Part shown: one piece after another, positions 15,001-15,996 of the stretch
Numbering within the stretch: the first letter of the stretch is position 1
How the letters are laid out: each line of letters starts with the position of its first letter
NCBI GenBank assembly: GCA_902765655.1
Contig: CACXAK010000014.1
Location: forward strand, 1-15,996
Source: an uncultured bacterium
GTDB lineage: Bacteria > Cyanobacteriota > Vampirovibrionia > Gastranaerophilales > Gastranaerophilaceae
Direction: 5' to 3'
Length of the DNA stretch: 15,996 nt
Made by a program: the position numbers and the translations under genes
Notes under the pieces: model-generated
Database searches by the model: none
Told to the model about the DNA's origin: nothing
Seen by the model: the letters and a program-made list of their open reading frames with translations, nothing else

Positions 15001-15534
15001 CTTGATGAACAAATTCAGACTCTTTCTACGGAAAGAACTGCTATTTTTGAAAAAATGAACGGCTTTGAAAAGCAGAAAAAAGAAGCATTTATGACTACTT
15101 ATACTGCTATAAATGAGAACTTCAAAGATATCTATCACCAACTTTCTGAAGGTGAAGGCAAGTTAATTCTTGAAAATGAAAAAGACCCGTTAGCCGGAGG
15201 TATGACTATCGAAGCAAAACCGCGTGATAAAGTAACAAACAACAAACTCAGTGCACTTTCAGGCGGAGAAAAAGCTCTCACCGCTCTGGCATTGGTATTT
15301 TCGATTCAAAAATATCTGCCGGCTCCATTTTATGCACTCGATGAAGTTGATGCAAGTTTAGATGCAATGAATGTGGAGAGAATTGCAGATATGATTAAAA
15401 AGCAATCTGACGATACCCAATTTTTAGTTGTAACTCACAAGCCGCTTATGGTTGGAGCAGCTCACAGAGTTGTCGGGGTAACACAAAAAGAAAAAGGAAA
15501 AACAAAAGTAACAGGTGTTCAAAACAATGGATAA
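12067..15534 (+). CDS. smc: Chromosome segregation protein SMC
   Basis: SMC is the ATPase of the bacterial condensin that loops and segregates the chromosome, acting as a dimer with ScpA and ScpB. The 1155-residue length is typical. The N-terminal head has the Walker A motif GPNGSGKSN (31-39, Lys37) and a Q-loop in the YNVVMQYDI segment (about 132-140), followed by RRAMIDEIAGVADFD. Coiled coils occupy about 165-495 and 650-1000, very rich in Lys, Glu and Leu. The hinge lies at about 500-645 with GVHAPIMQLGKV and ends in AAITGGYIKQGMLGFG. The C-terminal head has the signature LSGGE (1064-1068) and Walker B FYALDEVD (Asp1092, Glu1093). All catalytic residues are intact. scpA overlaps its 3' end by eight bases. 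Confidence 0.98.
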   Translation: MYIKKLEIDNFKSFANKTEIPLLEGFTSITGPNGSGKSNIIDSIMFALGLRNGSALRIENAADYITAFNNRSEAYVKVTFGGVRGYDELTVARRIKKGSQGYNSTYYLNDKVETLTNIKAVLEEYNVTPNSYNVVMQYDINSIIGATSKNRRAMIDEIAGVADFDRRIDQAKGELEKVESRVQSASLILSEVASQLEQLKEEREVAIKYKKLQDEKQGLEAQIGTVKFFDLKRNLELAHENILKANKDLREKENSSKDIEERIKLINEKYEELNKKLKEQGEDERDKLKEEQSNLSSQIQTKNSAIDYSQKNAKNGIELYNKNIEAERLNIKLAHDKVGIIEGQIKEKKEELSQKLKDISGLSSTADKYIQERNETSKTLDTLKDQDNNLLKTSLPKESELNNLKKEIEEAKEFVANATKSKEEFADKKSLKELEVENLKKEMEELKEVQASTMKKLDDIKTSIEDYDHDARVAYRKFTEMEAQKSASSGGATTLPISTIMNANFEGVHAPIMQLGKVDDEYSTALNIAFGGRLAHIVVDDTHAANVAMEHLRATRSGTATFIPMNKIRKAPGRLNLPKDNGVIDFAINLVDFDDIYIDAFFYAVGETLIVEDTQTAEKLIGKYRMVTLDGKLYEKSAAITGGYIKQGMLGFGKNDDKELENAKKKVEELQKKYKDACAKRDELDDKLNKVRISYSNASTEYSKSRIELNNMVSQFENSQGLLDSKQKFIEENEPNIEKLNKELDKIEEKRIELDTQIKTAQDRLAELDNLLGDKNLKELKEKTQGIEEEIRHLQTELLNVNNEINGFDGKIKFNEQLIISKKDDIKNITQNNESLTKDIETYKVEITQLEEQLTALSDKISVIDKKIGTLVKEKEEINSSLVQLQTDKAVKLSEIERVEEQIESFKARRRELEPQLEEARQILTDGGVDIEKLEPVQISIDDLNAKIQRLEKRMQELGDVNMRAITSYEEKSQRKQELDEQIQTLSTERTAIFEKMNGFEKQKKEAFMTTYTAINENFKDIYHQLSEGEGKLILENEKDPLAGGMTIEAKPRDKVTNNKLSALSGGEKALTALALVFSIQKYLPAPFYALDEVDASLDAMNVERIADMIKKQSDDTQFLVVTHKPLMVGAAHRVVGVTQKEKGKTKVTGVQNNG

Positions 15535-15996
15535 TGCAATAATTAACGGAGAAGATTTAGGAATATACGAAGGATTAAGTTCCCACGAAGCCAATGACGG
15601 TATCGGAATTTTAGTTGAAATGGCAAAATCCGGGAAAATTGATCCTTGGAATATAGATATTGTTGATGTTACAGAAAAATATCTTCAAAAAATGATGGAG
15701 ATGAATTCTCTTAATTTGAAGGTAATTTGAAGGTTGCAAGCAGAACATTTTTATTTGCGGCTATTTTGTGCAGAATGCAGTCAAATGTTCTGGCCGGATT
15801 GACATTAGAAGAATTTCAGGATAGCGAAGAACCTGAAATGATATACGATGAAAACGGTTTACCGGTTGATGATTATTTATCCGAGGATGATTTTATTCCG
15901 ACAAACAACATTGTAAGATGGGATGAAGCTCTGAAGCGCAGAACAAGCGTCAGATTAAACCGCAACAGAGTCGTTACATTGAAAGACCTCATTAAA
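15527..15996 (+). pseudogene. scpA: ScpA, condensin kleisin subunit, interrupted by frameshift; 3' end outside window
   Basis: ScpA is the kleisin that bridges SMC heads and binds ScpB. The ATG at 15527 (preferred to the GTG at 15515, which lacks a Shine-Dalgarno) opens a frame with the ScpA-like N-terminus EGLSSHEANDGIGILVEMAK and GKIDPWNIDIVDVTEKYL. It stops after 67 codons at TGA 15728-15730. In the next frame, from 15724, the protein continues without a stop to the window edge: NLKVASRTFLFAAILCRMQS, then NVLAG and an acidic linker. The break coincides with an 11-bp tandem duplication, and deleting one copy joins the parts perfectly at NLKV/ASRT. Normal ScpA is about 250 residues, so as written the product would lack the helices for most contacts. 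It overlaps smc by eight bases. A real mutation, a phase-variable state or a sequencing error are all possible. Confidence 0.88.
15712..15734. repeat. Perfect 11-bp tandem duplication inside scpA
   Basis: TAATTTGAAGG at 15712-15722 is repeated directly at 15723-15733, and the following T extends the identity by one base. Eleven is not a multiple of three, so the second copy shifts the reading frame and creates the premature TGA at 15728. Confidence 0.97.

Noticed and set aside
15712..15734. Programmed -1 ribosomal frameshift in scpA
   Set aside because: No slippery heptamer of the usual XXXYYYZ type is in frame in the overlap, and the exact 11-bp duplication explains the break fully.
1..15996. 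CRISPR array, insertion sequence, prophage, tRNA or defence system
   Set aside because: No regularly spaced repeats, transposase or phage-like frames, cloverleaf-like sequences or defence-family motifs were found. All large frames are explained by core genes.

Overview
The window reads as a stretch of bacterial chromosome made almost entirely of core genes. It is AT-rich with an A/T preference at third codon positions. The ribosome recycling factor (a VEYYGAPTP segment and an AEKEKEVMTV C-terminus) and the core of ribosomal protein S5 (WTENVVQISRVTKVVKGGKK) look cyanobacterial-like. There are no photosynthesis genes, and there is a B12-dependent ribonucleotide reductase and peptide uptake. 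I infer a non-photosynthetic relative of Cyanobacteria (Vampirovibrionia/Melainabacteria, for example Gastranaerophilales). That placement is from memory of the families, not from a search.

Layout. Bases 1-1875, minus strand: pyrH, frr and cdsA in tight order (UMP kinase, ribosome recycling, phospholipid precursor synthesis). cdsA runs off the left edge. A promoter lies at 1969-1997. Bases 2027-6684, minus strand: an oligopeptide-type ABC importer operon with a binding protein, two permeases and a terminal MgtC-family membrane protein. No ATPase gene is present. Bases 6685-6889: a divergent regulatory region with palindromes. Bases 6890-8890, plus strand: nrdJ, class II ribonucleotide reductase. 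Bases 8891-9046: two back-to-back intrinsic terminators between the convergent nrdJ and secY.

Bases 9047-11803, minus strand: rpsE, rpmD, rplO and secY, the distal part of the classical spc ribosomal operon. It stands alone here with its own promoter. S5 carries an unusual acidic and basic N-terminal extension, and an octamer-repeat hairpin follows rpsE. Bases 11804-12066: divergent promoters. Bases 12067-15996, plus strand: smc followed by scpA, the chromosome condensation complex.

The most striking observation is that scpA is interrupted. A perfect 11-bp tandem duplication at 15712-15734 shifts the frame, and removing one copy restores a continuous ScpA-like reading frame to the window edge. 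I found no CRISPR array, insertion sequence, prophage, tRNA or clearly novel multi-gene system. The remaining points of interest are small repeats, operon rearrangements and start-codon corrections.
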